Assembly (NCBI GenBank): GCA_021295895.1
Contig: JAGWBM010000024.1
Coordinates: forward strand, 1-36,170
DNA: 36,170 bases
Origin: Pseudomonadales bacterium
Lineage (GTDB): Bacteria > Pseudomonadota > Gammaproteobacteria > Pseudomonadales > Azotimanducaceae
Reading direction: 5' to 3'
Made by a program: the position numbers and the translations under genes. Every line of letters starts with the position of its first letter. Position 1 is the first letter of the stretch. Under the pieces are notes generated by a model, which saw only the letters and a list, made by a program, of their open reading frames with translations, ran no database searches and was not told the origin of the DNA. Positions 8,658-16,694 of this stretch are shown piece by piece.

Positions 8658-9803
8658 TCAAGTCCGTCCGGGTTGCGGTAAGGCGCAAACCTCGGGACAG
8701 GCTCGACCGACCCAATCCGAGTCGCGCAGCCAAGCGCGCTGATAGTTAAGCGATCGCTCGAAGTTCCCGTGCTCGAAGTGCAGATTGGCAAGGTTCTCGA
8801 GGGTGATGTCGAGTTGCCAGAAACCTCCCTCTATCTCGAGGACCGTCTCATACGACTCGATGGCGGCTTCGACATCATCTCGACTCATGTGGGCCCGTGC
8901 GAGCATCAACTGCAAAGCCACCAGGTCGGGTGCTCGGAGCCGTGTCGTTCGAAATCGTCGTGACTGCTTCAGTCCCCCCGCCGGACTCAGTGCCTTGAAG
9001 GTGGTCGGTGACGCGCGCTGGGTATCGATCATCTTGCCGAGCGTACGAACGACCCGATCAACCCTGCCCATCTTGAGCTGGTTGCGTGCCGCCAAAAGTA
9101 CTTGGTAGGTGGCGAACTGAATCTTGTGCCGACCGACGTCACGGGCTTTCGGGTCGTTCACACCCAGCACGAACGGCGAGTCGGGTGAGCAAATGACCGA
9201 ACAGGCCCTACTCACGGCCATGTCCATCGCATCGACGGCCAGTCTCGGTTCCTGTCTTGCCAGGTTCGCAAGCGTCGCCAGAGTTCTGATCCGCGCCGAC
9301 TCCTGAGCGTTCAGATCGTCGATTTCGACAAGCAGCGAGTCCAAGACCTCCACCGCGGCCCCGGGGTCATGAGTACGAACCTTCGCCGCTGCGGCGTTCG
9401 TTCGCTCACGAACCGACACCCTCAAGTCGGTGAGGTGAGCCAACGGTTCCCCACCGACCGCGGGTTCGTGCGCGACGACCTCACCGGGTAGGCCCGCGAT
9501 GATGCCCATTCCCCAAGCGATCAGCTCCAGTCCGCGCGAATCGTCGCTATCGTCCGACGCGTGCCATAGGCCGCCGACGACATTCGCCGCGCCAAGCAGC
9601 ATCCGAGCTTCGGCCTCGTGTGCGCCCGCCCGAGTCGGGGATGCAAGGGAAGTGGATCTCGGTTCGGCGGCGGAATCCGCTTGGCTTCCGAGAGTCTCCT
9701 GCTGCGGCGAGTCATCGCGGGGTGCCGTTTTGGAGGCGAGTGCCGTCCCCGCCGACGGGCAGACGCATACCGAAACGATCAGCGCAGCTAATGTGTTTCG
9801 CAT
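8658..9803 (-). CDS. Secreted TPR-like protein of unknown function
   Basis: 381 residues from ATG 9803, chosen because it begins a convincing signal peptide (RNTLAALIVSVCVCPSAG, then TALAS); the frame stays open 21 codons further upstream but those residues look non-coding. A low-complexity Ser/Ala/Glu region follows, then helical repeats. The best TPR-like unit lies near the C-terminus: LMLARAHMSRDDVEAAIESY followed by ENLANLHFEHGNFERSLNYQ. A periplasmic scaffold role is plausible. No enzymatic motif was recognised. It is separated by 99 bases from nurA on the same strand and could be read from the end of that cluster or from its own promoter. Confidence 0.7.
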   Translation of the reverse strand: MRNTLAALIVSVCVCPSAGTALASKTAPRDDSPQQETLGSQADSAAEPRSTSLASPTRAGAHEAEARMLLGAANVVGGLWHASDDSDDSRGLELIAWGMGIIAGLPGEVVAHEPAVGGEPLAHLTDLRVSVRERTNAAAAKVRTHDPGAAVEVLDSLLVEIDDLNAQESARIRTLATLANLARQEPRLAVDAMDMAVSRACSVICSPDSPFVLGVNDPKARDVGRHKIQFATYQVLLAARNQLKMGRVDRVVRTLGKMIDTQRASPTTFKALSPAGGLKQSRRFRTTRLRAPDLVALQLMLARAHMSRDDVEAAIESYETVLEIEGGFWQLDITLENLANLHFEHGNFERSLNYQRAWLRDSDWVGRACPEVCALPQPGRT

Positions 9804-9902
9804 CTTGGAATCATCGAAAAGGCCGATAGGCGGCGCAATAGGAACACGCCGTGCTAACAGGAGCACTACTCAACCTGGCTGGGGCCACCTCCGCGGCGAC
9901 CG

Positions 9903-10892
9903 TCAACCCGCCGCCGCGCGAAGCGCCCGCTCCACGTAGAGCGCGTCGCCCAGACGCCTGCGCAATTCCCGCTCGAGACCGGCAATGGGGTAGAGGTTCT
10001 GCGGTGCCCGGGGATCCTTGTGTGGTTTGGAGGCATGGCGCGGCAACACGGCCGCGGTGAGGTTGGCCAAGGCGACCGTTTCATCCAGGGGCAGATCCGC
10101 GGTTGCCTCCATGCGCACCACGCCCGACCAGGCGTGTGCCTTTGGGCCGGGTAGACGGAGATACCACGCGTTGCGTGTCCACGATGTCCGAAAACGGAAC
10201 ACGGGCGTGCGTTCACCCTCGGCGAGCGCCGCGATCGTTTCCGCCGGGCGACCCTTGAGATAGTGCACGCGATGGGTCTTCACGTACCCGATGGTGCGGG
10301 GCAAGTGTTGGCGCCTGTAAAGCGGTCCATCGACGACCACGAGATCGGCGTCGTCCGCAACGCTGGCCGCGAGACGCTCCTGGAGTGCCGAGGACGAGGC
10401 ATCCACAACCGCCGACGCAACGCCGAAGGGCTCGTAGGTGCCCGCGCGGGTGGCGAACGCCTCGGGATTGCCGGGCGCAAACAACACCCGTCTGACCTCG
10501 ATCCGGTCGACGTGGGCCTGATGCACCACGCGCACGGCGCCCGCCGCAAACGACGCAAACATGCCTTGGCGTACTGGACTCCGACCGTCCTCAAGCCAGG
10601 CGTTCGCGTCGATCCGGCGTACCCCATCGATGAACATAAGCACCCCGGGACGTTCCTCGGCCTGCGCCGGCATCGGCCCCCACCGCTCCTCCGGGACTTC
10701 GACGCCGGCGTCGACCTCGACGTCGGGCTCCTCCGCTTGTTCCGTCGAGGGAACGCCGTAATCGGGATCCCAGCTTTCGATGGCGACCTTCTGGGGCAAG
10801 GCTAGCGCGTCTCCGGAGTACCGGAGCCGTTCAAGAGCGGTTCGAAGCGCATTTCCATTTTCAACCTGTGTGTGAACCTCAGCGCTTCTCAA
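9903..10892 (-). CDS. nurA: NurA-domain 5'-3' nuclease
   Basis: 329 residues from TTG 10892, five bases after the sbcC stop; no better start is available. It is recognised as NurA by a first acidic motif FIDGVRR (D89), a second acidic segment DLVVVDGPLY (D188), IGYVKTHR (K205), a C-terminal arginine/glutamate segment GVVRMEA, and the family-typical HKDPRAPQNLYPI at 291-303. NurA is a Mn-dependent RNase-H-like nuclease that works inside or beside the HerA hexamer to resect DNA ends, handing 3' overhangs to recombinase. It is the last gene of a compact herA-sbcD-sbcC-nurA cluster. A Glu/Val-rich acidic insert at about 50-80 is poorly conserved. The family call is good; biochemical activity is inferred. 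Confidence 0.85.
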   Translation of the reverse strand: MRSAEVHTQVENGNALRTALERLRYSGDALALPQKVAIESWDPDYGVPSTEQAEEPDVEVDAGVEVPEERWGPMPAQAEERPGVLMFIDGVRRIDANAWLEDGRSPVRQGMFASFAAGAVRVVHQAHVDRIEVRRVLFAPGNPEAFATRAGTYEPFGVASAVVDASSSALQERLAASVADDADLVVVDGPLYRRQHLPRTIGYVKTHRVHYLKGRPAETIAALAEGERTPVFRFRTSWTRNAWYLRLPGPKAHAWSGVVRMEATADLPLDETVALANLTAAVLPRHASKPHKDPRAPQNLYPIAGLERELRRRLGDALYVERALRAAAG

Positions 10893-10897
10893 GGAAT

Positions 10898-13276
10898 CTA
10901 GATCTCGACGCGTTCGACGCGCGCGCTTCCCGATGCCTTCGAAACCTTGAACTGGACGGGCATGCTTTCCGCCAAGGCTGCGACATGCGTGACAATTCCA
11001 ACCATTCGGCCTCTGGAGCGGAGCTCGTCGATTGCCGTGTCCACTTTGACGAGTGTGTCGGGATCAAGTGTGCCGAACCCTTCGTCGAGGAAAATGGACT
11101 CTAGCCGCGCGGCTCCCTGGGTCGCGAAATCCGCCACCTCATCGGAAAGCGCCAACGCCAAGGAGAGCGACGCGAGGAAGGTCTCGCCGCCCGAAAGGGT
11201 TTTCGCGGTCCGAGCCTCTGCCGCGTTCCAATGGTCTATTACTTCGAATTCCAGCTTCTCGTTGTGTCGGAATGAGTACTGTCGATCAGACAACTCCATC
11301 AGGAGCTTGCTCGCACTGGCGGCCAGCCGCCCGAACGCCTCATGCAGCAACCAGCGCTCGAAACCGTCCGCCCGGAGATGCCGTACCAGCGCCTCGGCGA
11401 CATCGACCTCCGATTTAGTGCTCTTTATCTCGGCCCTGAGTCGCTTTTTCTCCCGGCGCTTCGCCTGCACATCCGCCAGCGCGATACTGGCCTGCGTCAC
11501 CGCCCGGAGCAGATTGCCCGGCGGATCGTCGTCGAACGCGACTTCGTGCTCCTCGAAACGTCCAGCCAAACCACTGCGCCGGGAATCGAGCTCCGTACCA
11601 AGCTCCTCGACGTTTGCACGCAACTTGCCGTCCTCCTCGGTGATGCCTGGAATTGCCTGGGTCGCCCAGTTCTGGAGGTCCAACCACGATCCCGGAAGGT
11701 CGTCGCTCTTGGCAGGTGGCGGCGCAAGCCCCGATAGCCCGTCGCGGGCCTCGTTGTAGGTCGTCCAAGCAGAGGACTCGCGGGTGGCGAGGGTTTGACG
11801 ATTGCGCTGAGCAACAATCAGGTCCTGCCTACTACCGTCGAGTCGATCCTTGGCTTCTTGCTGTTCCTGTTCGGCCGTGGCAATACGGCCGAGCAGATCC
11901 TCGATCTCCTGCAGGGCCGGTGCGCCGGCAAGCCCTTTGGCGACGTCCCCTAGATCCGCGTCGACTTTCGACTCCTGCGCAATCGCCACCGCGAGTTGCT
12001 GCGCCGAATCCTGGTGTTGCCTTCGCGCCGTTTCCCGAACCTCGTTTGCTTCCCGTTCTGCCTGTTGCAGCTCCGCAACGGCCACCGGCTTGTCCCCTTC
12101 CGGCAGCTCCACAACCGACTGGCCGCAAACGGGACACGCCTCGCCGAGAGCCAAGTGGCCTCGCAATTCGTGCGCGGCATGTGTGCGACGAGCCGCCTCC
12201 AGCGCGTCGCGGGCTGCGGTCGCGGTGTCCATCGCCGCGTCCATTGCCGTTTCGTGGTCGTCGGTCCGCTCCCGGGCTTGCGCCGTCCTCTCCTTTGCTT
12301 CCTCAAGATCCCGTTCAAGACCGTCTCGAAGCCGATACAGACGATGCTTCTCCTCCAGTTCGCCCTTGTCACCCAGATCTGCCCGATTCGCCTGCGCACT
12401 CGCCAGTCCCGCTTGCGCCAACGCCAAGGCTTGTTCGGCGGCGTCCACTGCCTGGGTTGCGGCCAGCAGATCCGAAGCAAGTTTCGGTACGTCGGCGGGC
12501 ATTCGCACCGCCCGAAGTGCCTTCAGATGGGCGGCGAGTTCCAATCGCCGTGGCCCAATGGCTGCCCTGTCCCGTTCGAGTTCGCCGATTTTCGACAACT
12601 CATCCGCGGCCTCCTTCTGCAACTGCTTGAGGGCCTCCAAGCGCGTCGCATGGCCCTTCTCGACCTTCTTGTTGACGCCCGAGAGCCCATCGAGACGGTG
12701 TTCGGCCACTTCCATGCGGTCGCGACCGATCACTGCTTTCTCACCGGCCTGCTGTCGCATCGCCGTGTAGACACCGAATCCCAGCAATTGGGTTAAGAGT
12801 TTCTGCCGCTCCGCCGGTCGTGCATGGAGGAAACGGGCGAATTCTCCCTGGGGCAACACGGCGCAGGTCGTGAACTGCTGGAAGTCGAGGCCGATTAATC
12901 GCCTGATTTCCGCATCGAGTTCGCGCACATTGCCGGCGACGACCTCGTCTTCGCACTCCAACCGAGCCTCCCGCGTCGACGCGTTGTTGCCCTTGCCTCG
13001 GCGCACGATGCGGACAGCCGTGTAGCGGCGCTCGCCCAACGCGAAGTCGAGCCTCACCCGTGCGTCTTGACGACCTTGGCTAATCACGGGTGCCACGCTG
13101 CGCTCATCGAGGCGAGGGACGCTCCCGTAGAGCGCGAAGATCATGGCGTCGATCAGGCTCGACTTCCCCGCACCCGTCGGTCCCGTGAAGGCGAACAGGT
13201 CGGTATCGGCGAAGTCGACCCGCGTCGGTTCGCGAAACACCGTGAATCCGTCGAGTTCGAGTGCTTCAGGGCGCAT
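10898..13276 (-). CDS. sbcC: SbcC/Rad50-type SMC exonuclease subunit
   Basis: 792 residues from ATG 13276, which overlaps the sbcD end by 11 bases; longer in-frame starts would run deep into sbcD. Features in order: Walker A GPTGAGKS (32-39), Q-loop region with QQFTTCAVLPQGEFARFL (134-150), coiled coil, zinc-hook CPVC (381-384), second coiled coil, ABC signature LSGGE (694-698) and Walker B/D-loop SIFLDEGFGTLD (727-738). The coiled coils are short for the family (E. coli SbcC is about 1050 residues), so this is a compact Rad50. With SbcD it forms the Mre11-Rad50-like complex that tethers and trims double-strand breaks and hairpins. Its place between sbcD and nurA supports a joint resection role with HerA. 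Confidence 0.95.
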   Translation of the reverse strand: MRPEALELDGFTVFREPTRVDFADTDLFAFTGPTGAGKSSLIDAMIFALYGSVPRLDERSVAPVISQGRQDARVRLDFALGERRYTAVRIVRRGKGNNASTREARLECEDEVVAGNVRELDAEIRRLIGLDFQQFTTCAVLPQGEFARFLHARPAERQKLLTQLLGFGVYTAMRQQAGEKAVIGRDRMEVAEHRLDGLSGVNKKVEKGHATRLEALKQLQKEAADELSKIGELERDRAAIGPRRLELAAHLKALRAVRMPADVPKLASDLLAATQAVDAAEQALALAQAGLASAQANRADLGDKGELEEKHRLYRLRDGLERDLEEAKERTAQARERTDDHETAMDAAMDTATAARDALEAARRTHAAHELRGHLALGEACPVCGQSVVELPEGDKPVAVAELQQAEREANEVRETARRQHQDSAQQLAVAIAQESKVDADLGDVAKGLAGAPALQEIEDLLGRIATAEQEQQEAKDRLDGSRQDLIVAQRNRQTLATRESSAWTTYNEARDGLSGLAPPPAKSDDLPGSWLDLQNWATQAIPGITEEDGKLRANVEELGTELDSRRSGLAGRFEEHEVAFDDDPPGNLLRAVTQASIALADVQAKRREKKRLRAEIKSTKSEVDVAEALVRHLRADGFERWLLHEAFGRLAASASKLLMELSDRQYSFRHNEKLEFEVIDHWNAAEARTAKTLSGGETFLASLSLALALSDEVADFATQGAARLESIFLDEGFGTLDPDTLVKVDTAIDELRSRGRMVGIVTHVAALAESMPVQFKVSKASGSARVERVEI

Positions 13277-14405
13277 CGGCGTCCTCCAGCAACTCGTCGA
13301 ACAGCGCCTCAAGGCGTTCGTTGCCGGCCCCGACATCTTCAAGGTAGTCGTGGAATAGCTCTTGAGGGGCACGTCCCCGGGTCGGTCGTCGTTTTTCCGA
13401 CTTGCTCTCGGCAAGGGGCACGCGAACCTCGACGGCATTGGGGAGGAGTTCACGGACATCGTCCGCCAATCCGGGTCTCGGGCTCTCTCGGACTTCGACC
13501 AAAAGAAAATCGTCGCAAACCGTGTTGGCCATTTCCCCGAGCGTCTCTAGCGAACCGCTCACTCGGCGTAGCCTTCTGCCTGCCGACAGCGTTACCTGCT
13601 CGACGCTTGCACGTTTCCCAGGCGCGGCTTCAACGATGTTGACGCTCTTGGCGTCGGCCGTCTCGCCGAAGTCGAGTTGCAGCGGCGAGCCGCTGTAGTG
13701 GATGCGGCATCCACCGGCGAGTTCCTGGGCGCGGTGCAGGTGGCCGAGGGCGACGTAGTGGTAGTCGGCCGGGAACGCCGCGGTCGGGATGCTGTATTGG
13801 AACACCGTGTGCGCCGAACGTTCGCCGCCACCCATGGTGCCGCCATGGACCATGGCATGGGCGAGTACCAAGTTCACGGCATCGGGATCGGCATCGGCGC
13901 AAAGACGCCCGAGGATCTTCTCGAGGCGCTCTGCGTAGTCGCCCGCGTGCTGATCGGCGTCCTGGGTCATCAGCGACTCTGCCCTGACGATTCCGCGTTG
14001 CGAGACGAACGGCAGCAGCGAGATGTGGACTCGCTCACCGGTCTTACTCTCAAGATCCACAACGCCACCGCCTTCAGGCCTTTCCACCCGAGGCAGCGAT
14101 TTGACGTTGCCAAGTTCGAGCAGCGGCTTGACCGCGTTGAAGCGGTTCGGGTTGTCGTGGTTGCCGGCGATTACGACCACCGGTCGCTTCCGAGATAGCC
14201 GGAGCAGCGTCTCGTAGACGATCTCCTCGGACTCGGGTCCCGGTGCCGCCGTGTCGAACAGGTCTCCGGCCACGAGCACGGCATCGACCTCACGGTCGTC
14301 GGCGATCTCGGCGATCTCTGCCAGCACGGCACGGTGCTCGTCGGCGCGGCTGCGGCCTCGCAAGGTCTTGCCGACATGCCAGTCGCCGGTGTGGAGAAAC
14401 CGCAT
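13266..14405 (-). CDS. sbcD: SbcD/Mre11-type nuclease subunit
   Basis: 379 residues from ATG 14405, five bases after the herA stop. All metallophosphoesterase motifs are present: GDWHVG (D8, H10), AGDLFD (D48), GNHDNPNR (N82, H83, D84), LAHAMVHG (H183) and GHLH (H222, H224). The C-terminal part carries the capping and Rad50-binding region and ends with an acidic helix. The protein is a Mn-dependent 3'-5' exonuclease and endonuclease that works with SbcC/Rad50 at DNA ends. The gene overlaps sbcC by 11 bases, indicating co-translation. Family membership is very clear. Confidence 0.95.
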   Translation of the reverse strand: MRFLHTGDWHVGKTLRGRSRADEHRAVLAEIAEIADDREVDAVLVAGDLFDTAAPGPESEEIVYETLLRLSRKRPVVVIAGNHDNPNRFNAVKPLLELGNVKSLPRVERPEGGGVVDLESKTGERVHISLLPFVSQRGIVRAESLMTQDADQHAGDYAERLEKILGRLCADADPDAVNLVLAHAMVHGGTMGGGERSAHTVFQYSIPTAAFPADYHYVALGHLHRAQELAGGCRIHYSGSPLQLDFGETADAKSVNIVEAAPGKRASVEQVTLSAGRRLRRVSGSLETLGEMANTVCDDFLLVEVRESPRPGLADDVRELLPNAVEVRVPLAESKSEKRRPTRGRAPQELFHDYLEDVGAGNERLEALFDELLEDADAP

Positions 14406-14410
14406 AGCGT

Positions 14411-16050
14411 TTAACTCAGGCCTTCGAACGTATCGTCGCCGTCATCGTTGCCCTTGCCGGGAGCCGCTTCGCTGGCGCGGGTGGCCCAGGCGGGGAACGG
14501 GAACTGCGTGACCAGCGGGATGGGCAGTTCCGGCTGCGAGAGGATCATGGTGCCGGGCTTCAGGATCGTGGAACGCTGCCGGTGCACCGCTGGCAGGAAG
14601 CCGTATTCGTCCCGCCCCGCTTCGGCCGCGTCGAGGCGTCCCACGACCCGCAGCGACGAGTTGGCAACGATCCGCCTCTCCACTTCGCTCGCGGTCTGCT
14701 GTGCGCCGATCAGGATGATGCCGAGCGACCGGCCGCGCTCCGACATGTCGACCAGGATCTCCTTGATGGGGCTCGAGCCTTCCCGCGGCGCGTACTTGTT
14801 CAACTCGTCCAGGACCACGAACAACAATGGCCGCTGCTGGCCCGCACGTTCCTTCTCGTCGAAAGCACGGCGCAGCGTGACGCCGACCACGAACCGCTTG
14901 GCCCGGTCGTTCAGGTTGTGGATATCGACGACCGTCACCTGGGCCTGGCGCTGGATCCGGTGACGCTCGGGGTTCGGCACGTTGCCTCGTATGAGGTGTT
15001 TGAGGTGCGGTACGGCTCCGAAGAGGCGCCGCACGAAGGCGTTTACGGTCCCCTGGCCGATGGCCCGCCCCGCCCAATCGGCGGAGGTCAGATCGTCTTG
15101 CAGGCGGTCGGCGATCATCCGGGAGAGCGACTCGAAGTCGGTGATCGTCTCGCCGTCGATGGCGATTCCGCCGTCGGGAAGTCCCTCGGCTGCATCGCGG
15201 AGCTTCGCGACCACGTTGTGGATGATGATCGTGTACTGCAACACGAAGGGTAGGAGACCCTCGGCGCAGAACTCCGACAACGTCCAGAAGTACGAGGTAA
15301 CGCCCGTCTGTCGGGTCGACACGTCCGGCGCCGCGATCGGATCGTCGCGCCGCGGCGACGCGCAGAAGTCGACGCTGTCGAACGCACCCGGTGACAAGCC
15401 AAGTCGTTCGTAGCGTTCTCGGTCGTCGTCCTCGAGTTCACGGTTGTCCCGGTCGAGGAACAAGAGGTCTTCGCCCTTGACGTTGTAGATCAATGCCTTG
15501 GTGTTGATCGCCTCGCCGCCGAGAACACCGGACCGGAACAGGCTGAACAGCAGGAACGTGGCGTAGGTCGTCTTGGTGGCAACACCGGAAGCGACCCATC
15601 CAGGAACTCCAGGTTGGCGTAGAGCGGTTCGTCGTCGCGGGTGAGCCCCGCCGGGAGCCGCTTCTCCATGCCGTCGAAGTAGAGCGCCATATCGCGCTCG
15701 TCGCCCTCGGCCTTGTACACAACCTGACCGGGGAGCGGCGGTACGAAGACCTCCGGCTCGAAACGGGTTGCAAGGACCTGCGCGGCCTGGCTCACCTCCG
15801 CCGGCAGGATGCCGTCCTCGATCAGGAACACGTCCGAGTCGAAACGGGCACCTTCGTGGCGTGCCCGCACCTCCGTCACGAGCCCGTAGATGCGCACGGT
15901 GTCGCCATCGGGCAACCGCCGCTCTAGTGCGACCACATCGTCTAGTTGCAGGTACTGGTCCGGGCCCAGCGCAACCCAGAACGACAGCGGCGTCGCGTCG
16001 TCAGTACCCAGAACGCGACCGACGGGTGGCGTATCGACTGCTTCCGGCAT
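14411..16050 (-). pseudogene. herA: HerA-family DNA-translocating ATPase, frame-broken
   Basis: The gene reads in one frame from ATG 16050 (preceded by GAGGGG) to about 15595, then continues in another frame to the stop at 14411. The first part (~152 residues) is the HAS-barrel, with VGRVLGTDDATPLSFWVALG. The second part contains the P-loop region ASGVATKTTYATFLLFSLF, the Walker B LFVVLDELNKYAP and ILIGAQQTASEVERR. At the junction FLDG is followed at once by ASGVATKT in the shifted frame. In relatives as I remember them roughly ten residues (RGAHVNISG-like) lie between, so a deletion near 28 bases fits, but I cannot align it. HerA is a hexameric translocase that loads and drives NurA. As written the product would end early after about 34 wrong residues. 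A sequence error is possible. Confidence 0.8.
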
Positions 16051-16214
16051 GGGGCCGGCCCCTCAAAAGGAATAGCAATCGCAGTTTGGGCAAGCCGGCG
16101 AGCCGGCGTCAACCGTGAACGGCTTTGCCGGCCCTGGCTACCCGCACGGGACGTGCCTCCCAACAAGTGCATCCGGGTTGCCGCAGACCGGTGAGACCCG
16201 CACACTTGCCGCCC

Positions 16215-16694
16215 ATGCAACAAGCCATCGACATCGCCGCCCTCCCCACCCTCGAGGGCGGTGCGACCGTCGTCATCCTTCGATCCAAGTGGTACGCCGA
16301 CATCGTCGGCTCGCTGCACGGGAAATGCGTCGAGGTGCTGCTGGCGAAAGGTGCCGACAACATCGTCACCCATACCTTGCCCGGGTCGCTGGAGTTTGCG
16401 TTCGCGGCCAACGAAGTCGTCGAGACGAATCCCGATGTGGACGCCATCGTCTGCCTCGGCGTCGTGCTCAAAGGCGACACCTACCACTTCGAGATGATCA
16501 TCGACGAGTGCGTCCGGGGACTTGGCGAGGTTTCCCGCAGAGCCCGGGTGCCCATCGTCAACGAGGTCTTGCCCGTCACGGAGTTGGCGGACGCCCGGGC
16601 CCGGGCTGCCGATGACGAATTCAACAAGGGCATCGAGGCGGCGGCCGCCGCCGTCGAGATCATCCATTGGCACCGACAACTCGCGATCAAGTAG
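16215..16694 (+). CDS. ribH: 6,7-dimethyl-8-ribityllumazine synthase
   Basis: 159 residues from ATG 16215; the frame is open upstream but those residues do not resemble the family. It makes the riboflavin precursor lumazine from the pyrimidine diamine and 3,4-dihydroxy-2-butanone 4-phosphate. Motifs: SKWYADI near the N-terminus (W26 at the ring-stacking position), PGSLEF (56-61, replacing the more common PGAFE), LGVVLKGDTYHFE (81-93) with the catalytic-type H91, and NKGIEAAAAAVE near the end. Some substitutions suggest a divergent or type-II enzyme. No other rib gene is adjacent. It is divergent from herA across 164 bases and overlaps the next gene if that starts at TTG 16667. Confidence 0.88.
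   Translation: MQQAIDIAALPTLEGGATVVILRSKWYADIVGSLHGKCVEVLLAKGADNIVTHTLPGSLEFAFAANEVVETNPDVDAIVCLGVVLKGDTYHFEMIIDECVRGLGEVSRRARVPIVNEVLPVTELADARARAADDEFNKGIEAAAAAVEIIHWHRQLAIK

Noticed and set aside
11653-12770. Plus-strand open frames opposite sbcC.
   Set aside because: They lie opposite the coiled-coil region of a well-supported SbcC; translations are Arg/Ser/Pro-rich with no domain pattern.
16051-16214. A tRNA or riboswitch (for example an FMN element) upstream of ribH.
   Set aside because: No cloverleaf and no FMN-riboswitch-like conserved core could be recognised; only short GC palindromes such as GGGCCGGCCC are present.
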